The notes below the pieces were generated by a model. That model was not told the origin of the DNA, searched no databases, and saw only the letters and a list, made by a program, of their open reading frames with translations. Positions 1-6,806 of a stretch of 9,594 nt of DNA are shown here, one piece after another. A program made the translations under genes and the position numbers. The stretch's first letter is position 1, and the number at the start of each line of letters is the position of its first letter. Source of the DNA: Methanomicrobia archaeon (lineage in GTDB: Archaea; Halobacteriota; Syntropharchaeia; Alkanophagales; Methanospirareceae); contig JAFGKP010000066.1 in the NCBI GenBank assembly GCA_016928455.1, positions 1 to 9,594 on the forward strand. Reading direction: 5' to 3'.

Positions 1-1
1 G

Positions 2-304
2 GCGCTCGATTTCCTCTACAACCGCGGTGCGTATGCTTCGAAAACGGCCTATCCGAAGCCTGATGTCATCCTGCTGGATCTCCGTCTGCCTGAGATTGAC
101 GGTCTGGAGGTGCTGAAGCAGATAAAGGCTGACGAGCATTTGAAGGATATTGCCGTTATTGTGCTCACCGCATCAGAACGGGGCGAGGACATCATCGAGG
201 CATACAAGGACGACGTGCAGAGCTACATCCTGAAATCCGCGTTCATCGTCTCGAAGACCGGGAAGATGGACGGGCTTCTGGACGCGATACTTTCCATCCG
301 GTGA
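2..304 (+). CDS. Response regulator receiver domain protein (5' end outside window)
   Basis: This is the C-terminal 100 residues of a single-domain (CheY/Rcp1-like) two-component receiver; the start lies upstream of the window. The reading frame is open from base 2, so the later in-frame ATG at 110 is internal. Visible receiver landmarks are the phosphoacceptor Asp in LLDLRLP (visible residue 26), the switch Thr in VIVLTAS (56) and the conserved Lys in SYILKS (78). The segment ALDFLYNRGAYAS before the phosphorylation strand is typical of Rcp1-type stand-alone regulators. The protein stops shortly after the last helix with no output domain, so it probably acts by protein-protein contact in the cytoplasm rather than by binding DNA. 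An oddity is that the usual Lys-Pro pair is Lys-Ser here, and the following loop (AFIVSKTGKMD) is atypical. The partner kinase is not visible. Confidence 0.9.
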   Translation, partial: ALDFLYNRGAYASKTAYPKPDVILLDLRLPEIDGLEVLKQIKADEHLKDIAVIVLTASERGEDIIEAYKDDVQSYILKSAFIVSKTGKMDGLLDAILSIR

Positions 305-320
305 TCGACGAGACCACACG

Positions 321-330
321 CCCCTTTTTT
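321..330 (+). terminator. Oligo-T terminator after the response regulator
   Basis: CCCC followed by six T residues lies 16 bases after the response regulator stop codon. Archaeal RNA polymerase commonly terminates at T-rich tracts without a strong hairpin, so this is a plausible terminator for the upstream gene. The assignment is by sequence pattern only. Confidence 0.45.
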
Positions 331-388
331 CTCACGCTTGCTTGATACTCTGAGCCTGTGTACTCTACGTAACGGACCGCATGCCAGA

Positions 389-411
389 GGAGAGCGAAGC
401 ACGTGCTCTCC
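389..411. terminator. Hairpin in convergent gap, possible bidirectional terminator
   Basis: GGAGAGC (389-395) is perfectly complementary to GCTCTCC (405-411) with a 9-base loop; an alternative inner palindrome GCACGTGC lies at 399-406. It sits between two converging genes (stops at 304 and 488). On the plus strand it is followed by CCTTTA, a weak T tract. It could terminate or stabilise either transcript. Nothing else recognisable is seen between 331 and 487. Confidence 0.35.
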
Positions 412-487
412 CCTTTATCAGTTCTGGTTTCGCCTTCCCGATGCAACATTCACGCAGGCGACGCTCGGACTGGGATCTTGCCTACAC

Positions 488-2947
488 TTACTCCTCTGTC
501 TTTGGTCGCGGTCGCCTGACGAGCCAGATAAGCAAACCCACAACGCTGAGGATGAGCATAATGATCACCCAGAAAACGCCGTTCTGACCGCGCTCAGTCG
601 CGTCCCGGTAGACCCACACCGCGATAATAATAGCGATAACGAACCAGAGGATAATGAGGACGATCCAGAGTGAGAGAAACCCAGGCCCCACCGCGGCGGA
701 CTCTACCGCAGGCGGTTCAGACGGCGCCATGGTGGGTTGTGTCGTCGGTGTGGGCGCCGGGGTGTCCACAACGCTCTCCCGCACTTCCGCGCCCGCTGAC
801 GTGGGGGATGGTCGCGTCGCGCTCACGTTCACCGTGGGCTCCACAGCCTGCAGGATAGTAAGGGTTGTCGAGGCGGTATGCCCATCGCTATCGTCCACGG
901 TCACGATATACTCACCGAGATTCGCCGATTCGGTACTGAAGGTAGCCTCAAAGCTGTTATAGTAGATCTTATCGTTCTCCTCGACCTCCGCGATCTGCGG
1001 CTTCAAGCTCGGCGTACGCTCGTCCGCGCCCTCAATGGTAACGATGATCGCGGTATCCACCTGCCGGTTGGTCGTCCCGGTCACGGTACTATCGCTGCCG
1101 AGCGGGACGTCCGCTAACGCATCAACGGTGACAAAGCCCTGCTCGACCTTGATCGTGGTGAGCCCGAACAGATCGTCAGTTCCCGGGGCTTCGATCGTCG
1201 TGTCCTTCACGATATCCAGGATTTGATCGCTCGTCTTGACGCCGAGTGGATTGGCGTAATTGGTGCTGATTGCTCTCAAAAAGTTACTCTCTCCGCTATC
1301 CCCCCACTCACCATCTCGACCATAGTTCAATGCAAGGATCAGGTACGTGCCGAGATCAATGTCCCTCGGAACGGCGATCTTCTCGGTCTCGAATTCCCCC
1401 TCGGTATCCACACCGGTGGTCTCGTAGGTGAGGCCAGGCGCATCGAGTATTCCTGTATCTTCGATGATGTCCGTGGGGTCGAAACCACGACCGCCCCCAC
1501 CATCCGGTGTGATCGTCAGGATCTCCACGGTATCCCGCCCGGGGACGATGCCGCTGATAGTAAATTTATCGCCGGGGACAACAAAGTTCGCACTCGGCTG
1601 TGCAAAGAGACCACCGCGGATCAGTATCACGGTGATCGAGGCATCAGGAGGATCAGTTTTTGGATCAGAGAAGGGGAGTACCCACAGCTCAATTACGTAA
1701 GAATCAGGCATCTCCTCTTCGGTATTCCAAGTATAATCAAAACCATCAACTGACTCACCGCTCGCGACCGTTTCATCGTTAATCTTCAGGGTGAGACTCC
1801 CCACCCCTACGGCAATGTCTGCAGAGCAGGAAATCTCGACGTTCTCACCTATATGATAGATGGGGGGATCCTTATCAGCGTCTAATTCAACTTCGTACGG
1901 CACAATCTCCACGAAAATACTATCCGTGGTGTTCACCAGAAGTTCCGTAGCGGTGATCTCGTAGGAGCCAGATGCGGAAAAATATGCCTTCCTATCAAAT
2001 GATCCTTCCCGCCCCAGCACGATCGATGATGTCCCCGCGAGGCTTGAGCCAACATCCTGCCCAAATTCATTCTTGAAGGTCACTTTTGACGCCGCCCCCC
2101 ACGTCACGTTGAGCTCAACAGGGGTATCGGGTGTTGTCTCCACCTTGAAGGTTACGTCATTGGTCACGGTCTCTTTAGGCGCTTCCGCCGTGCCTTCTTC
2201 CGTATCTGCTGTGATACTGATGCCTGTTCGTCTCACTTCGAAGGAGATCTCAGGTCCTTCCGCGTTGAGCCCGTTATTGGTATCTGGATCAGTAACAATG
2301 CTGAGCGTGTACATACCACGTTCCAGTCCAGAGGTGTCAATCGTGACGGAGTCGTCCCCGTCATCGCTCACGTCTATCTCGTAGAGCGAAACACCATTAA
2401 TCTCGTAAACTTGAACACCACGAGGATCCAAAAGTTTATAAGTGATATAATTCGGAAGAGTTCCCTTGATGTAATCCAAATTCGAGATCATTTCAAAGGA
2501 TATCTCAATGCCTCGTGTGACCCAGCCGAAGTCTTCGACACCACGCACGCGGTTAAGCACATAAATGTCCTCCGCGGGCGCGAAATAGACGCGAGCTTGC
2601 TCTTGTCCCAGAACATTCGTAACGCGGTACCATCCAGAGATAAGCCGATAGGCTTCTTTTTTAGAATCAAATATCGTTCCTCTATTGGGGAATGGAACAT
2701 TGATGTTACTATCCTCCCAGTCGCTCACTAAATATCCTGCAGGTATAACCGTGCCAGAGGTGTCGACAAATTTCAGATTGGTTTCGCCAATGTAGGCGTA
2801 GGTGCCATTTACCGAATCACCAATATACCGCCCCATCCCAGGACTAACGCCCGCATGCACCGGCGCAACGGACACACCGAGCGCGAGCACTGCGAGAAAC
2901 ACAACGATCATGAACCGCGCGACACCTTTTTGGATAGCCATCTTCAT
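488..2947 (-). CDS. S-layer-like surface protein (DUF3821/MEMAR_RS02690-type) with two-helix C-terminal anchor
   Basis: This is a secreted, membrane-anchored cell-surface protein of 819 residues. Residues 1-32 form a Sec signal peptide ending in VHA. Residues about 38-238 resemble DUF3821 of methanogen S-layer proteins, with the landmarks YIGETNL, NVPF, SGWYRV, TRGIEISFEM and LDPRG. Beta-rich, Ig-like blocks follow (about 240-350, 350-445, 446-560). The TSDQILDIV...TDD stretch (about 572-592) and STVTGTTN (620-627) match the pattern of the MEMAR_RS02690-type S-layer glycoproteins. Potential N-glycosylation sites include N280, N339 and N707. Residues about 701-753 are a Pro/Thr/Ser stalk. The C-terminus has two hydrophobic helices (about 757-779 and 790-810) joined by VYRDATERGQN, ending in a basic tail, instead of a single sorting helix. 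The ATG at 2945-2947 was chosen because it heads the signal peptide; a second ATG two codons later is equally possible, and no strong ribosome binding site is visible. The family call is from recalled patterns, not a search. Confidence 0.82.
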   Translation of the reverse strand: MKMAIQKGVARFMIVVFLAVLALGVSVAPVHAGVSPGMGRYIGDSVNGTYAYIGETNLKFVDTSGTVIPAGYLVSDWEDSNINVPFPNRGTIFDSKKEAYRLISGWYRVTNVLGQEQARVYFAPAEDIYVLNRVRGVEDFGWVTRGIEISFEMISNLDYIKGTLPNYITYKLLDPRGVQVYEINGVSLYEIDVSDDGDDSVTIDTSGLERGMYTLSIVTDPDTNNGLNAEGPEISFEVRRTGISITADTEEGTAEAPKETVTNDVTFKVETTPDTPVELNVTWGAASKVTFKNEFGQDVGSSLAGTSSIVLGREGSFDRKAYFSASGSYEITATELLVNTTDSIFVEIVPYEVELDADKDPPIYHIGENVEISCSADIAVGVGSLTLKINDETVASGESVDGFDYTWNTEEEMPDSYVIELWVLPFSDPKTDPPDASITVILIRGGLFAQPSANFVVPGDKFTISGIVPGRDTVEILTITPDGGGGRGFDPTDIIEDTGILDAPGLTYETTGVDTEGEFETEKIAVPRDIDLGTYLILALNYGRDGEWGDSGESNFLRAISTNYANPLGVKTSDQILDIVKDTTIEAPGTDDLFGLTTIKVEQGFVTVDALADVPLGSDSTVTGTTNRQVDTAIIVTIEGADERTPSLKPQIAEVEENDKIYYNSFEATFSTESANLGEYIVTVDDSDGHTASTTLTILQAVEPTVNVSATRPSPTSAGAEVRESVVDTPAPTPTTQPTMAPSEPPAVESAAVGPGFLSLWIVLIILWFVIAIIIAVWVYRDATERGQNGVFWVIIMLILSVVGLLIWLVRRPRPKTEE

Positions 2948-2980
2948 TTCTCGCTGTCTATCTTCTATCGCACCCTCATG

Positions 2981-2990
2981 TTATTAATAA
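2981..2990 (-). promoter_or_regulatory. Palindromic TATA box for the S-layer-like gene
   Basis: TTATTAATAA is a perfect 10-bp palindrome in the 105-bp divergent gap, with its proximal edge 33 bases upstream of the S-layer-like ATG. With archaeal spacing of about 25 bases to the start site, this gives a leader of roughly 10 bases, which fits the absence of a strong Shine-Dalgarno sequence. Being symmetric, it could also serve the rightward cluster (ATG at 3053) with a leader of about 40 bases. The assignment is inferred from position and composition. Confidence 0.5.
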
Positions 2991-3018
2991 TAGTGGGGCC
3001 TTACCTATGGGCAAACGG

Positions 3019-3025
3019 TATATGG
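3019..3025 (+). promoter_or_regulatory. Possible TATA element of the rightward cluster
   Basis: TATATGG lies about 28-34 bases upstream of the OB-fold gene ATG. Used as a TATA box it would give a very short or leaderless transcript. A purine-rich GGGAG (3046-3050) is only two bases from the ATG, and AAAGGA (3037-3042) is ten bases away, so neither is an ideal ribosome binding site. The palindromic element at 2981-2990 is an alternative promoter. Confidence 0.3.
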
Positions 3026-3052
3026 TTTGATCGATAAAAGGATACGGGAGCA

Positions 3053-3958
3053 ATGAGAACGAAGAATGGAATCCTTGCGGCGTCTGCGCTGATCCTGCTG
3101 GTCCTTATGCTCTCGCTGGCTCCGTGCACCACCGGTGCGACTGAGCTCAGGATCTCGAGCCTCAACGACAACTACGTGGGGAGAGCAGTGACGGTCTCGG
3201 GCGTTGTTATTGAGATTGCCAATAACCTTGAGCCGTCGCCGGAGGTGGACGAAGGGATTCAGACCTTCGAGCCGGGAGGCACCGGGGTGCTCACGCTGGC
3301 GGACGATTTTGAGCTCGAGGATCAGGTCTTCGTCAGTTGTGACCCGCGACTGCTCAGCGAGTTTTACAAGGGGCAACGCGTGCTGGTCACGGGCATCTAT
3401 GCCGGCAAGGTTGGCGATCGCGGTCTCATCTATGCGGATCGCGTCATCGAGGATCTCTCCCTCATTTACACCCGGGTGACCGTGCAGGAGCTCAAAGAGT
3501 TCCCGGGATATTACCTTGATCAATCGGTCAGCCTGGAAGGGGCGGTTACCCGCATCGTGCTCACCGCAGGTGAGACGGAGTTCGAGCTGGACGACGGCAC
3601 GGGCAAGCTGGCGGTGGACTATAACGCGGTGCTCAGGAACCTCTCGATCGGTGACGATGTACTCGTGGAAGGCAAATTTGCCCATAATAAGCTCTTCGCT
3701 TTTACCATCTCCGTGGTGAATCCAGAGCCGGTGGTGACGCCGGCACCGAGTGCAACGGCGACCCCAACGCCTGCACCCACGCCAGCGCCCACAGCCACGC
3801 CAGTACCAACTGCTGAACCAACACCCGCGCCTGAAGAGGGCGGGAGAGGGCTCTCGTGGCTGCTCACCTGGCTCATAGTCGGTGTCGTGGCGGTGGTCAT
3901 GGTGATTCTCGTCATCAAAGTACGGGAAATACTCTTGCTCAGACGCTATGGTAAGTGA
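3053..3958 (+). CDS. Membrane-anchored extracytoplasmic protein with two OB-fold-like domains
   Basis: The protein has 301 residues. Residues 1 to about 29 form a signal peptide (MRTKNG, hydrophobic core, exit near TTGA). Two domains follow that read as OB folds. The first spans about 33-133 (VGRAVTVSGVV, TGVLTLAD, GQRVLVTGIY). The second spans about 139-223 (DQSVSLEGAV, FELDDGTGKLAVDY, GDDVLVEGKF) and recalls the tRNA_anti-like/CcmE style of secreted OB proteins. Residues 224-263 are a Pro/Thr/Ala stalk, 267-289 a transmembrane helix, and the tail is short and basic (RRYGK). The domains should therefore face outside the cytoplasm. The ligand is unknown; secreted OB folds bind oligosaccharides, proteins or cofactors as well as nucleic acids. 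The stop overlaps the start of the secretion ATPase by 11 bases, which argues for translational coupling and a joint role. The exact family is not identified. Confidence 0.8.
   Translation: MRTKNGILAASALILLVLMLSLAPCTTGATELRISSLNDNYVGRAVTVSGVVIEIANNLEPSPEVDEGIQTFEPGGTGVLTLADDFELEDQVFVSCDPRLLSEFYKGQRVLVTGIYAGKVGDRGLIYADRVIEDLSLIYTRVTVQELKEFPGYYLDQSVSLEGAVTRIVLTAGETEFELDDGTGKLAVDYNAVLRNLSIGDDVLVEGKFAHNKLFAFTISVVNPEPVVTPAPSATATPTPAPTPAPTATPVPTAEPTPAPEEGGRGLSWLLTWLIVGVVAVVMVILVIKVREILLLRRYGK
3722..3841 (+). repeat. Degenerate Pro/Thr/Ala-coding repeat (stalk)
   Basis: The DNA for residues 224-263 of the OB-fold protein is a low-complexity run of imperfect ACGCCNGCACCC-like units that encode alternating Pro, Thr and Ala. 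Such linkers are usually extended and often O-glycosylated in archaeal surface proteins. The copies are degenerate rather than exact, so this is coding low complexity, not a mobile or structural repeat. Confidence 0.55.
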
Positions 3959-5906
3959 TAGATCCACAGTCACGAAAATGAGGCCCGACGTGGCAAAGGA
4001 GAATGAGAACGCACCGGGTGCAGTCGTAGACGAGGCTGCTGCGAAGAAGCAGTTGCTCCGCACTTTGAGCGAATTAAAAGGAATCGAGAAAGCGGAAAAG
4101 CTACAGCAGCGGATACTTACCCGGATACAAACACAGCGCAAAAAGGCTGAGGTGAAGAATGATGCTGATGCGCGTGCGAAATTGCAGTCGGAAGAGCAGG
4201 AAGCGCAAGCCACTTTGGAGCGTATCCGGGCGAAAAAGAGCGCCGCTAATATCACACTGAAGGCAGCAATCGCGGCGGTAAAGGGTGAGACGGTGGAATC
4301 AAAGCCGGGTGAGGACTTGCTGCCCGATTCTGCTACTGAAGGGCGCAATAACGGGGCGGAGAGCGATGCACTCTCGTTTGCTCCCTCTCCTGAAGAACGT
4401 GCAGCGGGCATGGAAGTTGGAGTGCGCGAACGCGTGGAACCGGTGGACGATCTAGAGACCTATCCGGTACATGAGCCCTGGGCCTATGTGCACATCACAG
4501 CGACCAATCCACCCATTTACGCCGTTCACGAGGTGGAGCTCACGGAAGGTGAGCGCGAGCTGCTGAAAGAGATCAAGACGTATCTCTATGAGACCCTGGA
4601 TGTGGGCCTTACAGCGCTCCAGAAACCGGCAGAGTTCCTCAAGGAACGCGTAGAGCGCGTGCTGAAGGAGTTCGGTGTGGAAGGGAGCATCAATCCGGAT
4701 AGTATGGATAAGATTATGTACTATGTCACGCGTGACTTCATCGGCTACGGGAAGTTAGATCCACTCATCCGTGACAAGATGGCGGAGGATATCTCCGCCG
4801 ACGGGCCGGAAATTCCGCTCTATGTCTTCCATCGGAATTACGGCTCTATCGAGACGAATATCGTCTTTAATCGAGAGGAACTGGACGCCCTGATCTACCG
4901 CTTATCTCAGCGATCCGGGCGGCACATCTCCATGGCGCGACCACTCCTGGATGCCTCACTGCCCACCAAAGACCGATTGCAATTGAGTATCGGGAGTGAG
5001 GTCACGACGCGCGGCTCGACCTTCACGATCCGTAAGTTCCGGGAGACACCATTTACACCGATCAACCTCGTAGAGTATGGCACGTTCTCGATGGAGATGA
5101 TGGCGTATTTCTGGATGGCGGTGGAGCATGGCGCGAATATCCTCATTGCCGGCGGCACGGCCTCGGGTAAGACCACGGTGCTCAATGCGATCGCGATGTT
5201 CATACCGCCTGAGTGCAAGATTGTCTCGATCGAGGATACCCGCGAGATCAACTTGCTGCACCAGAATTGGATCCCGGCGGTGACACGGCAGGTGGAAGAG
5301 GGGGGGTACGCCATCGAGATGTACGACCTGCTCAGAACCGCGCTCAGGCAGCGGCCGGAATACGTACTCGTAGGTGAGGTGCGCGGCGTAGAGGCGCATA
5401 CGCTCTTTCAGGCTATGGCTACCGGGCACATTACCCTGTCCACAATTCATGCGGAATCCGCGACCACGGTGGTCAAGCGATTGACCAAACACCCTATTGA
5501 TGTTCCGCTCATGCTCCTTGACAGCCTGGATATTATCGCGATCCAGCGCCAGGTGAAGGTGGAAGAGCGGGCCGTGCGACGCTGCACCAAGATAATCGAG
5601 GTCACCGGGATCGATTTCGAGGATGAGCTGCTGAAGACGAACGAGCTCTTCACCTGGCGGCCCGATGAGTTCGAGTTCACCGGTGAATCGCGGGTATTCG
5701 TTAAGATAATGGAGAAGCTGAACATGTCCGAGGAGCAACTGGTGGAGGAGTTCTCACGCAGAAGACGGATTTTAGAGGCGATGAGTGCGCGGGGGATGAA
5801 CGACTTCCAATCGCTCAATCGGGTGTTACTCGATTACTGTATTGATCCAGCAGGGACGGAGAAGTGGATAGTCCAGGAGGCGGAGCGAGAAACCGAAGAG
5901 CAATGA
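3948..5906 (+). CDS. Type II/IV secretion or archaeal pilus ATPase (GspE/ArlI/TadA family)
   Basis: This is a cytoplasmic hexameric-motor ATPase of 652 residues that would power assembly of a type IV pilus-like filament or a secretion platform. It shows Walker A GGTASGKT (402-409), an Asp box IEDTRE (428-433), a degenerate Walker B region YVLVGEVRG (472-480) and a His box GHITLSTIHAES (493-504). The N-domain at about 175-380 (DKIMYYVTRDFIGYGKLDPL, DRLQLSIG, FTIRKF) is like that of archaeal ArlI-type ATPases. Residues about 30-112 are a highly charged predicted coiled coil, and about 113-170 an acidic linker, making it longer than archaellum ArlI (around 550 residues). The ATG at 3948 overlaps the previous gene by 11 bases; an in-frame ATG at 3978 is an alternative, and neither has a clear ribosome binding site. 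The two membrane platform genes follow directly. Archaellum identity is unlikely, because no archaellins or ArlF/G/H are nearby. Confidence 0.93.
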   Translation: MVSDRSTVTKMRPDVAKENENAPGAVVDEAAAKKQLLRTLSELKGIEKAEKLQQRILTRIQTQRKKAEVKNDADARAKLQSEEQEAQATLERIRAKKSAANITLKAAIAAVKGETVESKPGEDLLPDSATEGRNNGAESDALSFAPSPEERAAGMEVGVRERVEPVDDLETYPVHEPWAYVHITATNPPIYAVHEVELTEGERELLKEIKTYLYETLDVGLTALQKPAEFLKERVERVLKEFGVEGSINPDSMDKIMYYVTRDFIGYGKLDPLIRDKMAEDISADGPEIPLYVFHRNYGSIETNIVFNREELDALIYRLSQRSGRHISMARPLLDASLPTKDRLQLSIGSEVTTRGSTFTIRKFRETPFTPINLVEYGTFSMEMMAYFWMAVEHGANILIAGGTASGKTTVLNAIAMFIPPECKIVSIEDTREINLLHQNWIPAVTRQVEEGGYAIEMYDLLRTALRQRPEYVLVGEVRGVEAHTLFQAMATGHITLSTIHAESATTVVKRLTKHPIDVPLMLLDSLDIIAIQRQVKVEERAVRRCTKIIEVTGIDFEDELLKTNELFTWRPDEFEFTGESRVFVKIMEKLNMSEEQLVEEFSRRRRILEAMSARGMNDFQSLNRVLLDYCIDPAGTEKWIVQEAERETEEQ

Positions 5907-6796
5907 GTGCCGAGAGCGAGGGAGCACGAACGTGGGGCATTGCCACGGGTATATTTCGCGGTTACTTCATAAAGCGCCGCGATAAGTATGAGAAGCTCCG
6001 TGACAAGCTCCTGAGAGCGCGCATCTTCATGCCCGTCGAGCGCTGGCTCTCGCAGGCGATCGTCTATTCGCTCATTGCGGCTGGCATTGCCGTTTCGGTC
6101 TATATCCTTCTCCGGTACCTGATCCTTTCGTTGCTTGCCGAGTTTACCCTGAGCGAATTCGACCTTGGGGTGAGTCTCATGCTCGCCCTGATCGCTTTCC
6201 TGGGAACCTACGTGGGCTTTCTTTACTATCCGAGCATCAAGGCGTGGGAGCGCAAGGGCAAGATCGACATGAATCTCCCGTACGCGATCAGTTACATCTC
6301 TGCGATGGCCTCGATCGGAGTGTATCCGTTCTCGATCTTCAAGAAGCTCGCGGGCGCGGAGGAGACGTACGGCGAGGTGAGCAGGGAGTTGAAGCTCCTG
6401 GTGCGTGACGTGGAACTGCTCGGCTTCGATTTCATCACGGCACTCAAGAAGCTCGTGGCCACGACGCCGTCTTCAAACATGCGTGCATTCTTGCAGGGTG
6501 CGGTAACCACAACGCTCTCGGGCGGTGATATGGGCTCGTATTTCGTGAATACGGCACAGGAATATATGGAAGAGCGGAGGAAGCATTATCAAGATTTTAT
6601 CCAGACACTCGAGTTGTTTGCGGAATTCTATGTGATCGGGGTGGTCGCGGCCCCGCTCTTACTCGTGGTGGTGCTCTCGGTTCTGGTCTTTCTCGGAGGT
6701 GCCTCGATCGAGGGCCTATCCGCGATCATTTATCTCGTTATACCCTTGGGCTCGGCGGGCTTTATCTTCCTCGTCGGGACGGTATCATCGGAGTAG
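5903..6796 (+). CDS. T2SSF-domain membrane platform protein 1 (ArlJ/TadC-like)
   Basis: This is an integral membrane platform protein of 297 residues that would work with the adjacent ATPase. Predicted membrane helices lie near 53-78, 88-110, 241-265 and 270-293, around a cytoplasmic T2SSF-type helical domain (about 120-235). That domain includes NLPYAISYISAMASIGV and the SGGDMGSYF motif (GGD at 207-209). The N-terminus is charged and cytoplasmic. The ATG at 5903 overlaps the ATPase stop as ATGA, indicating translational coupling; an upstream in-frame GTG at 5864 would add 13 residues of low plausibility and is not preferred. It is followed after 10 bases by a second T2SSF gene, a tandem arrangement common in archaeal non-archaellum pilus loci. 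Confidence 0.9.
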   Translation: MSAESEGARTWGIATGIFRGYFIKRRDKYEKLRDKLLRARIFMPVERWLSQAIVYSLIAAGIAVSVYILLRYLILSLLAEFTLSEFDLGVSLMLALIAFLGTYVGFLYYPSIKAWERKGKIDMNLPYAISYISAMASIGVYPFSIFKKLAGAEETYGEVSRELKLLVRDVELLGFDFITALKKLVATTPSSNMRAFLQGAVTTTLSGGDMGSYFVNTAQEYMEERRKHYQDFIQTLELFAEFYVIGVVAAPLLLVVVLSVLVFLGGASIEGLSAIIYLVIPLGSAGFIFLVGTVSSE

Positions 6797-6806
6797 TAAA
6801 GAAACT

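Noticed and set aside
338..673. Plus-strand open frames after the response regulator
   Set aside because: They run into the antisense of the S-layer-like C-terminus; no ribosome binding site, domain or coherent hydrophobic pattern is seen.
2886..2947. Class III (prepilin-like) signal at the S-layer-like N-terminus (QKG followed by VARF and a hydrophobic run)
   Set aside because: The position after the KG would carry Arg at +3, the protein is far larger than a pilin, and a normal signal peptidase site (VHA then G) follows the hydrophobic core.
3107..3130. Lipobox in the OB-fold protein signal peptide (LAPC)
   Set aside because: Pro directly before Cys is not an acceptable lipobox residue, and the protein already has a C-terminal transmembrane anchor.
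3005..4411. 468-residue open frame on the minus strand
   Set aside because: It lies antisense to the OB-fold gene and the ATPase N-terminus, and its translation is low-complexity (Ser/Phe/Arg/His-rich, for example WRGCGRWRGCRRW opposite the Pro/Thr repeat). The sense genes have clear domains, so this is a shadow of biased codon use.
4956..5738. 260-residue open frame on the minus strand
   Set aside because: It is antisense to the conserved ATPase core with its Walker A, Asp and His boxes; the translation is rich in His/Arg with no recognisable motif.
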